A DNA stretch of 64,000 nt from HLUCCA09 sp965277275 (GCA_965277275.1 CBDICG010000002.1:3162001-3226000), one strand, 5' to 3'; positions 17,746-26,930 are shown, numbered from the stretch's first letter. The notes: generated by a model from the letters alone, not told the origin. Program-made: numbers and translations.

Positions 17746-18948
17746 TCACGCTCCCCAGCCGAGGTAGGCCGATACGCCTCCGTTGCGGGCAAGTTCAATG
17801 TCGTCTGGTTGGGCCGCGATGGAGTCGATCGCGGAGAACACTGCCCTCAGAGCATGTGCGACGTGCTCGGCTTGCCCCTGGATGAGGTTACAGGGGTCCA
17901 GCTGGAAGTACCCCAGTTCGACTTCATGATTGCGGACGATGATGGCCGGATCCTGTTCGGCCAGCGCGCGGGCGACGGTTGCGGCGCCTATTCCAAGCGT
18001 TTCGGCATCGACCTCGACTTGGAGACGTTCCAGCGGGTTGCCTGTCGGATCGGGAACGATGTGAGCGATTACCCCCCGAAGGCCGGAAAGCGCGTCAGAC
18101 CAAAGCGTGAGCGCCTGTTTTTCCCTATCGCGGATCCCAGTGTGATCGCGCGTTTCCCAAGCCTCCATCGCCGCGATTGCCCCGAAGATGCTTTCCTTGC
18201 CGATCTTCATGCCCCTGCCGATCCCGATGTTCTGCAGATAGGCCGCGCGGACCAGATCACGGCGGCCGGCGACGATGCCGGAGGTTGGCCCGCCGAGGAA
18301 TTTGTGCCCCGAATAGACCGCGAGATCGGCGCCTGCCTCCAGAAATCCGCGCAGATCGTATTCGGAGGCAACATCGGCGATCACGGGGATGTCCGCGTCG
18401 TGACAGAGCTTGGCGAAGCGCTCCAGCGGGCATTGGCCATAGTGAACCACGTGGTGCGAAGCCACGAAAAGGCCCGCAGCGGTCGCGTCGCCGAGACCGC
18501 CGGTGATCTGGTAGTCCATACACAGGGTCGATTGTCCGACAGGCCGAACGCGAGCCCCGCTGAGCGCAACGGCCTGCTCGACCGGCGCACCGTAGCCGCA
18601 CAGGTGACCCAGTTGCACGATCACTTCGTTCTTTTCCCCCGGCGCGGCGGGAAGCGCCTCGACGCGCGCCGGATCGAGACCTGTCAAGCAGGCGGCAACC
18701 GAAAGCGTGATCCCTGCACTCGCGGAGGCCGTCAGAAACCCCGCTTCTGCCCCGGTGAGCCGCGCAATGACCTCGCTCGCCCTGGCCTGTGCCTCGTGGA
18801 TGGACACGAACTCTCCCATCGCGTCGGCGGTGGCCCGGGCGACTTCGGGTGAGGTGATCGAGGCGCCGATCCCCGTCATTGTGCCGGAGACATTGATCAA
18901 CGGACTCAGCCCATGCGCCCGGTGCCATGCAAAATCATGCTCGGCCAT
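17746..18948 (-). CDS. SelA-like PLP-dependent enzyme (aminotransferase class V fold)
   Basis: 400 residues. It resembles the SelA-related PLP enzymes that co-occur with EF_0837-type amidohydrolases rather than true selenocysteine synthase. The PLP-lysine motif is SGHKFLGGPTSGIV (Lys216), with the pyridine-binding Asp near 192 (PVIADVASEYDLRGF). The start MAEHDFAWHRAHGLSPLINV has the usual family opening L-I-N-x-SG. The reaction is probably an alpha,beta-elimination or lyase step on an amino acid or amino sugar acid; this is inference. It is divergent from the IclR regulator, 53 bases apart, and lies in the same functional block as the Dpp transporter and amidohydrolase. Confidence 0.82.
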   Translation of the reverse strand: MAEHDFAWHRAHGLSPLINVSGTMTGIGASITSPEVARATADAMGEFVSIHEAQARASEVIARLTGAEAGFLTASASAGITLSVAACLTGLDPARVEALPAAPGEKNEVIVQLGHLCGYGAPVEQAVALSGARVRPVGQSTLCMDYQITGGLGDATAAGLFVASHHVVHYGQCPLERFAKLCHDADIPVIADVASEYDLRGFLEAGADLAVYSGHKFLGGPTSGIVAGRRDLVRAAYLQNIGIGRGMKIGKESIFGAIAAMEAWETRDHTGIRDREKQALTLWSDALSGLRGVIAHIVPDPTGNPLERLQVEVDAETLGIGAATVARALAEQDPAIIVRNHEVELGYFQLDPCNLIQGQAEHVAHALRAVFSAIDSIAAQPDDIELARNGGVSAYLGWGA

Positions 18949-18974
18949 ATCGGCTCTCCCTTTGCTTGAGCGGC

Positions 18975-18997
18975 AGTGGAATGTTTGCTATTCCGCT
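18975..18997. promoter_or_regulatory. Candidate IclR operator: AGYGGAAT-n7-ATTCCGCT
   Basis: The left arm AGTGGAAT and the right arm ATTCCGCT match over 8 bp with one mismatch, around a 7-bp spacer. The site lies between the divergent SelA-like and IclR genes and ends 3 bases before the IclR start. AGTGGAAT recurs in the palindrome upstream of the Dpp binding-protein gene at 26779-26806. Confidence 0.5.
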
Positions 18998-19000
18998 AGA

Positions 19001-19783
19001 ATGGAACAGACGACCGAAGTCAAAGACAAGCCTTCGCGCCAGCGGCAAACCGGCCTGGACAGAACGCTGCAGATCCTTGATGCCCTGACGGAGCAGCAGG
19101 GGCCGATGTCTGCCTATCAGATCGCGGCGGATATCGGGGCGCCTACCTCGACGATCTACCGGACTGTCGACGAGATGCTCAGCCGTGGTTTGCTGTCGCG
19201 CGCCGGGACCAAGGATGTGTGGCTCGGCCCAAGATTGATGCGCTACGGACTTCTCTATCGCACGAAGCTCGACTTCTTTGCCGAGGCCCGGAAGGAAATG
19301 GACACGCTGTGCAAACGAACCGGCGAGACGGTACAGATTTGCGGACGGGACGAAGGCATGATGGTCGTGCTTGGCATGGCCGAAGGCGAGGGCCACTTCC
19401 GCGTGACCTCGAACGTCGGGACGCGCGTGCCTCTCAACTGGACCGCGTCCGGCAAGCTGCTCCTGGGGCACTTGTCGGAACCTGAAGCCGAGAAGTTGTT
19501 TGCCCAATACTCTCAGCCCTCCCCCACAGGACGCGCGGAAACCGATCCTGGCCTTCTCGCGCGGCAGGCGCGGGCGGACTTTGCCTCGGGGCTGTCGATC
19601 CAGAGATCGGATTCCGAATACTCGGTGGCCTGCATCGCAGCCCCGATCCGCGATCGCGAAGGGGCCTGCCGAGCGACCATTTCCATCGTCCTGTCCGAAA
19701 AGCAGGTCGATGACAAAGGTCGCAAGCTGATCGCCGAAGTGTCCGAAGCCGCATCGGCCATCGAAGACCGGATCGGTCATTGA
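19001..19783 (+). CDS. IclR-family transcriptional regulator
   Basis: 260 residues. The ATG at 19001 is the first good start, although no clear ribosome site precedes it; a leaderless transcript or an upstream TTG is possible. An N-terminal winged helix covers residues about 15-80 (GLDRTLQILDALTEQQGPMS, then IGAPTSTIYRTVDEMLSRGL). The C-terminal effector domain has RVPLNWTASGKLLLGHL and a typical YSVACIAAPI core. It is divergent from the SelA-like gene and probably represses it and the Dpp block. Confidence 0.9.
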   Translation: MEQTTEVKDKPSRQRQTGLDRTLQILDALTEQQGPMSAYQIAADIGAPTSTIYRTVDEMLSRGLLSRAGTKDVWLGPRLMRYGLLYRTKLDFFAEARKEMDTLCKRTGETVQICGRDEGMMVVLGMAEGEGHFRVTSNVGTRVPLNWTASGKLLLGHLSEPEAEKLFAQYSQPSPTGRAETDPGLLARQARADFASGLSIQRSDSEYSVACIAAPIRDREGACRATISIVLSEKQVDDKGRKLIAEVSEAASAIEDRIGH

Positions 19784-19797
19784 GCCCGGTGGCACCG

Positions 19798-20280
19798 TCA
19801 CCGAGGTGGCCTCAGCGCGAACACCCCATCAATCTCGACAGTGATGTTGTTGGGCAATGAGGCGACCCCGAAAGAGGTTCGCCCGTGAATGCCGTCTTCA
19901 CCGAAAACCTCGCCCATGAGTTCCGATGCCCCGTCGATAACGAATGGGTGCCGTTCGAAATCGGGGACCGCGTTCACAAGCCCCTGCAGCCTGACCACCC
20001 GTTCAACGCGGTCGAGGTCAGTGATGCTCGACCGCAGCGCCGAAAGGATGTTGAGGCCGACGAGGCGCGCGTGATTTCTGGCGGCCTCGGCACTGACGTC
20101 CAGACCGACCTTGCCACGTTCCGGGCGCCCGTCCGGATGGATGGGGCCCTGGCCCGAAACCCACGCAAGCCCGCCGTGCACGATGACGTTGCGAAAGCAC
20201 CCGATCGGATCGGGTGGCGCGCTCGGCAGGTCGATCCCGGCCTCGGCCAGTCGTCGCTCACGTGAAAGTGCAAAGCTCAT
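19798..20280 (-). CDS. RidA/YjgF-family protein
   Basis: 160 residues. The start is the ATG at 20280, which overlaps the stop of the ATP-binding gene by 4 bases (ATGA). RidA-type features are WVSGQGPIHPDGRPERGKVG and a C-terminal RTSFGVASLPNNITVEIDGV. It belongs to the longer 150-residue branch of the family rather than the 125-residue RidA proper. RidA proteins hydrolyse reactive enamine/imine intermediates made by PLP lyases, which suits the SelA-like PLP enzyme nearby. It ends the long minus-strand operon. Confidence 0.88.
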   Translation of the reverse strand: MSFALSRERRLAEAGIDLPSAPPDPIGCFRNVIVHGGLAWVSGQGPIHPDGRPERGKVGLDVSAEAARNHARLVGLNILSALRSSITDLDRVERVVRLQGLVNAVPDFERHPFVIDGASELMGEVFGEDGIHGRTSFGVASLPNNITVEIDGVFALRPPR

Positions 20281-21233
20281 GAAACCTCCGACAGTCTTAG
20301 GCAGGCTGCATCGCGCCCCTCGCCCCAGGCCGAAAGCGCGGGAACGGTCCGGGCACAATCCGGCTGCGCATGGCGGCAACGGGTGCGAAAGACGCATCCA
20401 GACGGGGGCGAAAGCGGCGACGGGATATCCCCCTCCAGAAGCTCCCGCCCGCTGATCGCACCCGGTTCCGGCTCCGGGATCGCCGAGAGCAGCGCTGTGG
20501 TATAGGGATGCGCGGGCTCGGAGTAGACGCGCGCCGATGGCCCGACCTCGACGACCCGGCCCAGATACATGACCGCCGTGACATCGCACAGATACTCCAC
20601 AACCGAGAGGTCATGGGCGATGAACAGCATCGTCAGACCACGGCGATCGCGAATGTCGAGTAGAAGGTTGAGGACCTGGGCCTGGATCGAAACGTCGAGC
20701 GCCGAGACGCTCTCGTCCGCGACGATGAAATCGGGGTCCAGCGCAAGCGCCCGTGCGATCCCGATGCGCTGTCTTTGCCCTCCGGAAAACTCGTGGGGAA
20801 ACCGGCGCATGTCCTCGGGCTTCAGCCCGACTTCCTCGAGGAGCGAGGCGACCTTGTCTTCCCGCTCACGCCGCGTTCCGATACCATGCGCCGTGAGCCC
20901 CTCCGCGATCACATCTTTCACTCTGAGCCTTGGATTCAGCGACGCGACAGGGTCCTGGAAGATGATTTGCATCCGGCGACGCATGGCGCGCATCTCGCCC
21001 GTGGTGAGAGTGTTCAGATCCGCGCCGTCAAAAATCGTGCTGCCCGCTGTCGGCTCGATCAGCCGCAAAACCGTGCGCCCCAGCGTGGTTTTGCCGGATC
21101 CGGACTCGCCGACGAGGCCGACGATGCTTCCCTTGGGTATATCGAGGCTGACGTCCTGAACCGCATAGACCGGCCCGCGATCGCTCTGGAACGTCTTTGA
21201 CAAGCCGCGGATGGAGACAAGGGTGTCACGCAT
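20277..21233 (-). CDS. dppF: Oligopeptide ABC transporter ATP-binding protein, DppF type
   Basis: 318 residues. The start at 21233 (MRDTLVSIRGLSKTFQ) overlaps the upstream ATPase gene by 8 bases. Walker A is GESGSGKTT, the signature is FSGGQRQRIGIARAL and Walker B is DFIVADESVSALD. The C-terminal oligo_HPY region with CVFRTRCRHAQPDC is typical of Dpp/Opp ATPases. It pairs with the DppD-type ATPase to drive uptake through the two permeases. The symbol is by family; the substrate is unknown. Confidence 0.92.
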   Translation of the reverse strand: MRDTLVSIRGLSKTFQSDRGPVYAVQDVSLDIPKGSIVGLVGESGSGKTTLGRTVLRLIEPTAGSTIFDGADLNTLTTGEMRAMRRRMQIIFQDPVASLNPRLRVKDVIAEGLTAHGIGTRREREDKVASLLEEVGLKPEDMRRFPHEFSGGQRQRIGIARALALDPDFIVADESVSALDVSIQAQVLNLLLDIRDRRGLTMLFIAHDLSVVEYLCDVTAVMYLGRVVEVGPSARVYSEPAHPYTTALLSAIPEPEPGAISGRELLEGDIPSPLSPPSGCVFRTRCRHAQPDCARTVPALSAWGEGRDAACLRLSEVS

Positions 21234-22236
21234 GTGCCGTCGTCTCCATGTCGAGAATGCAACGAGAGAGGTGGCCGGGCGCCTTTTCGCCAAGCTCGAT
21301 GGCGCCTTTCCGGCACGTTTCCCTGGCGGACCCGCAGCGTGCGGCGAAGCTGCACCCTACGGGCATCGCCCGCAGCGACGGCACGCTTCCGGGGATCGGC
21401 ACCAGACGTTCGCCCGGCTGCCGGCCACGGCGTGGGATCGACGCAAGCAGGCCCTGCGTGTAGGGGTGGCGGGGGGAGGAGAAGAGCTTTTCGGTGGTTG
21501 TCTGCTCGACGATCTGACCTGCATACATCACGGCCACGTCGTCGGCCATCTCGGCCACGACGCCGAGATCATGGGTGATGAACAGGATAGACATCCCGAG
21601 ATCGGCCTGAAGACGCCGCATAAGATCGAGGATCTGGGCCTGGATTGTGACGTCGAGCGCAGTGGTGGGTTCGTCGGCAATCAGAAGTGACGGATTGCAG
21701 ACGAGCGCGAGCGCGATCATCACCCTTTGGCGCATCCCCCCGGAAAGCTCGTGCGGCCAGGCGTGATATCGTTGGGCCGCGCCGGGGATCTCGACCAGCT
21801 CCAGCATCTCTATCACGCGTTTTTTCCGTGCCGCCGCATCGAGACCTTCGTGAAGCAGGAGCATCTCACCGATCTGGTCGCCGATTGGATAAAGCGGATT
21901 GAGCGATGACATCGGCTCCTGAAAGATCATGGCCATGTTGCGCCCGCGCAAAGCTCGCATCGCGCTAGGGCTTTGCTGCGTAAGCTCCACCGGCGACTGA
22001 TCCGGGGTCGGGCGGAAGCGCATCTGGTTGGCCTCGACCACTGCGTTGGTGGGCAGCAAGCCCATCAGTGCCAGCGAGGTGACAGATTTCCCCGATCCGC
22101 TCTCACCGACCAATGCCAGGGTCTTGCCGCGCCCTGCCGTGAAACTGACGTCCCGCAGCGCCGTGACCGACGAGTTTCTGTCCCTGAAGGACACGCGGAG
22201 GCCGCGAAGTTCGACGATTTCACTGTTGTCGCTCAT
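21226..22236 (-). CDS. dppD: Oligopeptide ABC transporter ATP-binding protein, DppD type
   Basis: 336 residues. Walker A is GESGSGKSVTS, the signature is LSGGMRQRVMIALAL and Walker B is SLLIADEPTTALDVTIQAQ. The oligo_HPY tail has GCSFAARCGSARETC. The start ATG at 22236 overlaps the amidohydrolase stop by 4 bases. The amidohydrolase gene is inserted between the permease and ATPase genes, which ties transport to catabolism. Confidence 0.92.
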   Translation of the reverse strand: MSDNSEIVELRGLRVSFRDRNSSVTALRDVSFTAGRGKTLALVGESGSGKSVTSLALMGLLPTNAVVEANQMRFRPTPDQSPVELTQQSPSAMRALRGRNMAMIFQEPMSSLNPLYPIGDQIGEMLLLHEGLDAAARKKRVIEMLELVEIPGAAQRYHAWPHELSGGMRQRVMIALALVCNPSLLIADEPTTALDVTIQAQILDLMRRLQADLGMSILFITHDLGVVAEMADDVAVMYAGQIVEQTTTEKLFSSPRHPYTQGLLASIPRRGRQPGERLVPIPGSVPSLRAMPVGCSFAARCGSARETCRKGAIELGEKAPGHLSRCILDMETTAHA

Positions 22237-23372
22237 TGTTCCCCGGTCCCGGCAAATGCGGGCTTCCGGCTGCTGGCCGGGCTGTGGGACGTACCTATGA
22301 TTGTGGCAACCGGCTCGAACGCCCTTGGCAACCGCAGCAACTTGCCCATCGAGTCGACAACCGTCAGATCGCTTTCGGCCACGCGGAACAGCGTGAAATC
22401 GGCGCGCATTCCGGGTGCTGCGCCGTCGGCCCCCGACAGGCCCAGGAACCCGCGGGGCCGCTTGCCAATCGCATCAACACAGGCCTCGACGCTCATACCG
22501 AGCGCATGCAGCTTGGAGACTGTAAGGGCCAGGTCATGGACCGGACCGTCGATGTTTCGAAGATGCAGATCGGTCGAAATCGTAAAGGGCTCGAACCCTT
22601 CCTCCAGCGCACGTCGGGCGACGTCGAAGTCAAACGACGCCACGCCATGTCCGACATCCATCAGAACGCCGCGGTCCGCCGCCGCCCGCGCCATTTGCCA
22701 AAGCGCGTCAGTGTCTGCGATTGACCCGGCAGGTTTGCCGTTGAAGCAATGGGTGACCACGTCGCCCTCCGTGAGCAGCGGCAGAACCTCGTCGATCAGC
22801 GGGGGCGGCTCGCCGACATGGACCATCAAAGGAAGCTTCGCGACCTCTGCGACACGTTTGGCGATCTTTAGCGGTGTCACGCCCCAGGACCCCACGATCA
22901 CACCGCTCGCGCGGACCTTGATCCCGCAGATGACGTCGCGATTGGCCTCGACCACAGCGAGCGTCCGGTCGATGTCTATAGAGCGCAGGTCGATCAGTTC
23001 GGGGACCCGATTGCAGGCGACAAGGCCAATCGAGCCGATATTGACGAAGGCGCGGATGGTCTCTGCCGCGGGGTCGATCACATACTCGCGCAGCCCATGG
23101 AAACTCGCTTCTCCGGCGGACCCGGCGTCGGCCATTGCCGTCACGCCAGTGCCGCGCCCGGCCTCGGACGCTCGAACGGAGATATCCGTTCCGCCGTGCC
23201 AGACATGCACGTGAAGGTCGCACCACCCGGGCGACAGATACGCGCCCTCGACATCGACCACGTCTGCCCTCGGCGCCGGGCTCTGCGTGATAATCCCGTC
23301 ATCCCCGATGTGGATCTGGTCAGACGGAGCATCCAGTCCGATCGGACGGAAATTGGTGAGAGTGAGCGCCAT
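22233..23372 (-). CDS. Amidohydrolase/deacetylase of the EF_0837/AHA_3915 family
   Basis: 379 residues; ATG at 23372, one base after the upstream permease stop. Amidohydrolase metal ligands are visible: DLHVH (Asp52, His54, His56), a lysine in GIKVRASG that would be carboxylated, MVHVGEPPPL, VTHCFNGKPA, a late GHGVASFDF, and STDLHLRN with the catalytic Asp. This family is known from co-occurrence with SelA-related PLP enzymes, and one is present here at 17746-18948. It probably hydrolyses an N-acyl, carbamoyl or cyclic amide form of the transported compound. The exact substrate is unknown. Confidence 0.85.
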   Translation of the reverse strand: MALTLTNFRPIGLDAPSDQIHIGDDGIITQSPAPRADVVDVEGAYLSPGWCDLHVHVWHGGTDISVRASEAGRGTGVTAMADAGSAGEASFHGLREYVIDPAAETIRAFVNIGSIGLVACNRVPELIDLRSIDIDRTLAVVEANRDVICGIKVRASGVIVGSWGVTPLKIAKRVAEVAKLPLMVHVGEPPPLIDEVLPLLTEGDVVTHCFNGKPAGSIADTDALWQMARAAADRGVLMDVGHGVASFDFDVARRALEEGFEPFTISTDLHLRNIDGPVHDLALTVSKLHALGMSVEACVDAIGKRPRGFLGLSGADGAAPGMRADFTLFRVAESDLTVVDSMGKLLRLPRAFEPVATIIGTSHSPASSRKPAFAGTGEQ

Positions 23373-23373
23373 C

Positions 23374-24231
23374 CTACATTTGCCTCGCAATTCTTGGGTC
23401 GAGCGCATCCCGCAAGCCATCTCCGACCAACTGAAGGCTCAGGACAGAGAACGAGATCGCAAGGCCGGGAAACAGGATCAGGAACGCGGCCTGGTCGATG
23501 TACTGGCGACCCTCGTTGATCATCGTGCCCCAGGTCGGTGTCGACGGGTCCACACCGACACCCAGGAACGAGAGCCCGGCCTCGGCCAGCATCGCGTAAG
23601 CGAAGATGAACGTTGCCTGCACGATGATTGGCGACAGGATGTTCAAGAGAACATGGCGCGACAAGATGTAGGTGGTTGAGGATCCAAGCGCCCGGGCCGC
23701 TTCGACATAGGGCAGCTCCCGAACCACCAGCGTCGAGGCGCGCACGACGCGCGCAATGCGCGGGGTGTAGACGATGGACAGCGCAATAATAACGTTCACC
23801 ATCGACCCGCCGAGAATGGCAACCAGCGAGATCGCGAGGAGGATGTCGGGAAAGGCCATCATCGCGTCAATCAGACGGGACACCGGCCCGTCGAGGCGGC
23901 GGTAGAAGCCCGCCAGCAATCCGATGAAGATACCCACCACGGAAGACAGGATTGCAACGCCGGCTCCGATGGTTAGGGAAACCTGCCCTGCATAGAGCAG
24001 CCTCGACATGACATCCCGCCCAAACGCATCCGCACCGAGCAGATAGGCGTCGCCTGGCGGGGTCAGACGTTGCCGGACCGACATCGCCGCGGGATCAGCG
24101 GGCGCAATCAGCGGCGCCATCACCACGAGAACGAGAACGATCACGAAAAACGAGAATGCGACCGCCACGGAACGGCGCGCAAACAGAAGCGCGAGAACAC
24201 TCCGCTCTTCATAGGCACTTGCCCCGGCCAT
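23374..24231 (-). CDS. dppC: Oligopeptide ABC transporter permease, DppC type
   Basis: 285 residues. An N-terminal membrane anchor (residues 24-43) is followed by the short OppC_N stretch with LLGADAFGRDVMSRLLYAGQ, then the five-helix BPD permease domain with the EAA loop EAARALGSSTTYILSRHVL. The ATG at 24231 shares one base with the DppB stop (TGATG). Confidence 0.92.
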   Translation of the reverse strand: MAGASAYEERSVLALLFARRSVAVAFSFFVIVLVLVVMAPLIAPADPAAMSVRQRLTPPGDAYLLGADAFGRDVMSRLLYAGQVSLTIGAGVAILSSVVGIFIGLLAGFYRRLDGPVSRLIDAMMAFPDILLAISLVAILGGSMVNVIIALSIVYTPRIARVVRASTLVVRELPYVEAARALGSSTTYILSRHVLLNILSPIIVQATFIFAYAMLAEAGLSFLGVGVDPSTPTWGTMINEGRQYIDQAAFLILFPGLAISFSVLSLQLVGDGLRDALDPRIARQM

Positions 24232-25172
24232 CAGTACCGCACCCTCTTGTCGACCAGAAGGTAGAGCAGATCGGTAATCAGGTTGATCAGGACATAGAGC
24301 ACTGCCACGACGATCAGCGTTCCCTGAATGACGGGGTAGTCACGGCGCAGGACGGCGCTGACCACAAGGTTGCCCATGCCCGGAATGTTGAAAACGCGCT
24401 CGGTCACGACAGCGCCGGAGACCAGCAGCGCGAAGGTCAGGCCGATCACGGTAATGATCGGGATTCCGGCATTTCGCAGGCCATGGCGCAGGACAACGCG
24501 CGCCTCGCCCATGCCTTTGGACCGGGCCGTCCTGATATAATCCTCGCCCAGAACATCGAGCATTGACGCGCGCGTGAACCTCAGGATCAGGGCGGAGTTC
24601 ACGATCCCCAAGACCAGGGATGGAAGGATCAGGTATCCCATGCGTTCCAGAAAAACCGCATCCGGGCCGCCATAGCCGGAAGCGGGAAACCACCCGTATT
24701 CCGTTGCAAGCCAGCGTTGGGCGATCAGGCCGGTCCAGAAACTCGGCACCGAGGCCGCGAGCATGGCCGCCGAGATGACCGATTGGTCGAAGACGCTGCC
24801 GCGCCGGTACGCCGCATAGATGCCGATCGGCACGGCGATGAGCATCGCGAAGATCAACGAGAACAGCGCAAGGAAGATCGTCGGCTCCGCCCGCGAGGCC
24901 AGAACCTGCGTGACCGGCTGGTTGAAGAACAGGGATTGGCCGAGATCGCCGCGAACCGCGTTTGCGACGAAGGTCAGATACTGGACAAGGATCGGCTCGT
25001 CCAAACCCAGCCTGGCGCGAAGCTCGGCCGCTTCCTCGGGCGTGGCGTCCGGGCCCAGCATCAGTGCCGCCGGATCTCCGGGCGCCAGTCGGACGATGAT
25101 GAAGGCAATGGTCAGCACGATCAGCACGACCACGGCCATTCCGACCAGACGCTTGAACAAGTAGCGGTTCAT
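24231..25172 (-). CDS. dppB: Oligopeptide ABC transporter permease, DppB type
   Basis: 313 residues. It opens with the typical MNRYLFKRLVGMAVVVLIVL and carries RLAPGDPAALMLGPDATPEE, the mark of DppB/OppB. Six membrane segments are expected. The EAA-type loop reads YIRTARSKGMGEARVVLRHG. It forms the membrane channel with DppC. The gene follows the binding-protein gene after a hairpin. Confidence 0.92.
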   Translation of the reverse strand: MNRYLFKRLVGMAVVVLIVLTIAFIIVRLAPGDPAALMLGPDATPEEAAELRARLGLDEPILVQYLTFVANAVRGDLGQSLFFNQPVTQVLASRAEPTIFLALFSLIFAMLIAVPIGIYAAYRRGSVFDQSVISAAMLAASVPSFWTGLIAQRWLATEYGWFPASGYGGPDAVFLERMGYLILPSLVLGIVNSALILRFTRASMLDVLGEDYIRTARSKGMGEARVVLRHGLRNAGIPIITVIGLTFALLVSGAVVTERVFNIPGMGNLVVSAVLRRDYPVIQGTLIVVAVLYVLINLITDLLYLLVDKRVRY

Positions 25173-25197
25173 GCCTGCCCCACCTAAATCAAACCGT

Positions 25198-25229
25198 GCT
25201 CCCGGACGGCCACCAGACCGCCCGGGAGC
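25198..25229 (-). terminator. Intercistronic hairpin between binding-protein and permease genes
   Basis: Arms GCTCCCGG and CCGGGAGC pair perfectly, with three further inner pairs. It lies 13-44 bases after the binding-protein stop. Such hairpins typically stabilise the upstream mRNA and lower permease expression; no T-run marks it as a full terminator. Confidence 0.6.
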
Positions 25230-25241
25230 CCTGCGAGCGCG

Positions 25242-26768
25242 TCACTCGACCGAAGCGTTCCAGAAGAAGGGCCAGGGGTTGGCCGGAACACCCGAAAGAC
25301 CCTGGCGCTGGCCCATCAGAGCATTGAAGCCACCGACCTTGATGAAGCCCACATCCTCGTAGTTCAGGCGCTGCAACTCGGCGAAGAGCTCTTGCCGCTT
25401 TGACAGATCGGTCTCGGACGTAAAATCGGCGAGGATCGCCTCCTTCTCCTCGTTTGCCCAACCCGTCCGCGCGGTGACCGACCAAAGGCTGGTCAGGGCA
25501 GGTTCGGGCAGGAACGGCGAGTGGGAGATGTAGATGTCCCACAGCGCCGGGTCGTTGCGGCGCTGACCGAGGGTTGCCCAGTCAACGACATCCATCTCGA
25601 CAGTGAACCCGGCCCCCTCAAGAGCAAGCTTGGCGACCTCCGCCATCTTGAAGTGAAACTCGAACTGGCGCGACGTCAGAATTCGAAGCGGCGTGCCGTC
25701 GTAGCCGGCTTCTTCCAGCTTGGCCCGCGCTGCCGATGCATCGTTCTGGTTATACAGATCGATGGCTGCATCGTTGTTCCAGACCCAGCCCTCGGGATAC
25801 ATCGGCGCGTCGACCATGAAGAACTGCTCGTCTCCGAACGCCGCGAAGAGCATGTCATCAATGGGCAACGCGGCCTGAAGAGCCTGGCGGATGGCCTGGT
25901 CTGTCAACAGGCCCGCCTTGTGATTGACCGCCCAGACGGGCCAGCCGAATGGCTCAAGGAGAACCGGCTCGGCCACGTCGCTCCCTTCCACGCGGGTGAG
26001 CGATTCCGCCGGGAGTGCGTCGGCGAAGTCGAACTGCCCGGAGACGAGGCCCTCCACGCGGGTATTCGGGTCGGCCACAGGAACGAACCGGATCTCGTCG
26101 GGGATCTGCTGCCGAGCGCCGGCATGGCCATCGGACGGCTCCGAACGGCTTACGTAATCCTCAAAGCGCACCAGCTGAAGGTACTGATCGGGGACATGCT
26201 CCTGGATGAGATACGGTCCGGTTCCGACGACCTGTTCGATGGTCTCGGCAATGATTTCCTCGGGATAGACCGCAGCGGCCGAGTTCGAGAAGGCGAGCAG
26301 CGAGAGCAAAGGCGAGTAGGGCGTGCTCAGCGTTATCGTCACCTCGAAGGGCGCCGAAGCTTCGACCGAAACAACGCGGTCTGCGATCCCACGCCCGCGG
26401 GAGGCGACCTCAAGCCAGCGCGACAGCGAGGCGACAACATCCGCGGAGTCCATCGTTGACCCATCGTGGAAGGTGATGCCCTCCCGAAGCGCAATCCGGT
26501 AGACCGTGCCGTCTTCCGAGATCTCGGGCAGGTCGACCGCAAGCAGCGGTGCCACATTCCAGGAGCTGTCAAACGTGTAGAGAGTTTCGACGAAGTGCTG
26601 GGTCACCTGGCTGACGATGTCCTTGGTCGAAACCATGGGATCGAACGTATCCGCCTCGCCCACGACAGCGACAGTGATCGAAGACTGCGCCCATGCAGGG
26701 GCAGCGGACAGCGCAGTCGCCAGCATCAATGCCGCAGCGCCCTTTCCGATTTTGGGTAACTGGCTCAC
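25242..26768 (-). CDS. dppA: Periplasmic peptide/solute-binding protein (SBP_bac_5, DppA type)
   Basis: 508 residues. I chose GTG at 26768 (reading MSQLPKIGKGAAALMLATAL) because AGGGAGG lies 7 bases upstream and the earlier ATG falls inside the operator palindrome. The signal peptide ends APAWAQ. The mature protein opens SSITVAVVGEADTFDPMVST and has the family features EISEDGTVYRIALREGITFH and a late WGTL/ALWDIYISHSPFLPEP region. It captures the substrate for the DppBCDF transporter. Confidence 0.9.
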   Translation of the reverse strand: MSQLPKIGKGAAALMLATALSAAPAWAQSSITVAVVGEADTFDPMVSTKDIVSQVTQHFVETLYTFDSSWNVAPLLAVDLPEISEDGTVYRIALREGITFHDGSTMDSADVVASLSRWLEVASRGRGIADRVVSVEASAPFEVTITLSTPYSPLLSLLAFSNSAAAVYPEEIIAETIEQVVGTGPYLIQEHVPDQYLQLVRFEDYVSRSEPSDGHAGARQQIPDEIRFVPVADPNTRVEGLVSGQFDFADALPAESLTRVEGSDVAEPVLLEPFGWPVWAVNHKAGLLTDQAIRQALQAALPIDDMLFAAFGDEQFFMVDAPMYPEGWVWNNDAAIDLYNQNDASAARAKLEEAGYDGTPLRILTSRQFEFHFKMAEVAKLALEGAGFTVEMDVVDWATLGQRRNDPALWDIYISHSPFLPEPALTSLWSVTARTGWANEEKEAILADFTSETDLSKRQELFAELQRLNYEDVGFIKVGGFNALMGQRQGLSGVPANPWPFFWNASVE

Positions 26769-26778
26769 AACAACCTCC

Positions 26779-26806
26779 CTTATAGTGGAATTTATCACAC
26801 TATAAG
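26779..26806. promoter_or_regulatory. Operator palindrome CTTATAGTG-n10-CACTATAAG
   Basis: Perfect 9-bp arms with a 10-bp spacer sit 11-38 bases upstream of the binding-protein start. This is a likely repressor site for the Dpp operon. The inner AGTGGAAT is shared with the site beside the IclR gene, so IclR is the likely binder. Confidence 0.6.
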
Positions 26807-26930
26807 GTTAGCGCGGGTTCCTCAGAAGGTCAATCGCGCAAGGAGACCCCGCATTGCGTGGCAAAATGGGACGATCGCCCGCAAGCGAATGCGCCTTTGG
26901 CCAGTTCGCAGGCGCAAGTCGGTGGTGGCC

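Noticed and set aside
17635..18852. 405-codon plus-strand open frame
   Set aside because: Antisense to the SelA-like gene, whose PLP motif is unambiguous.
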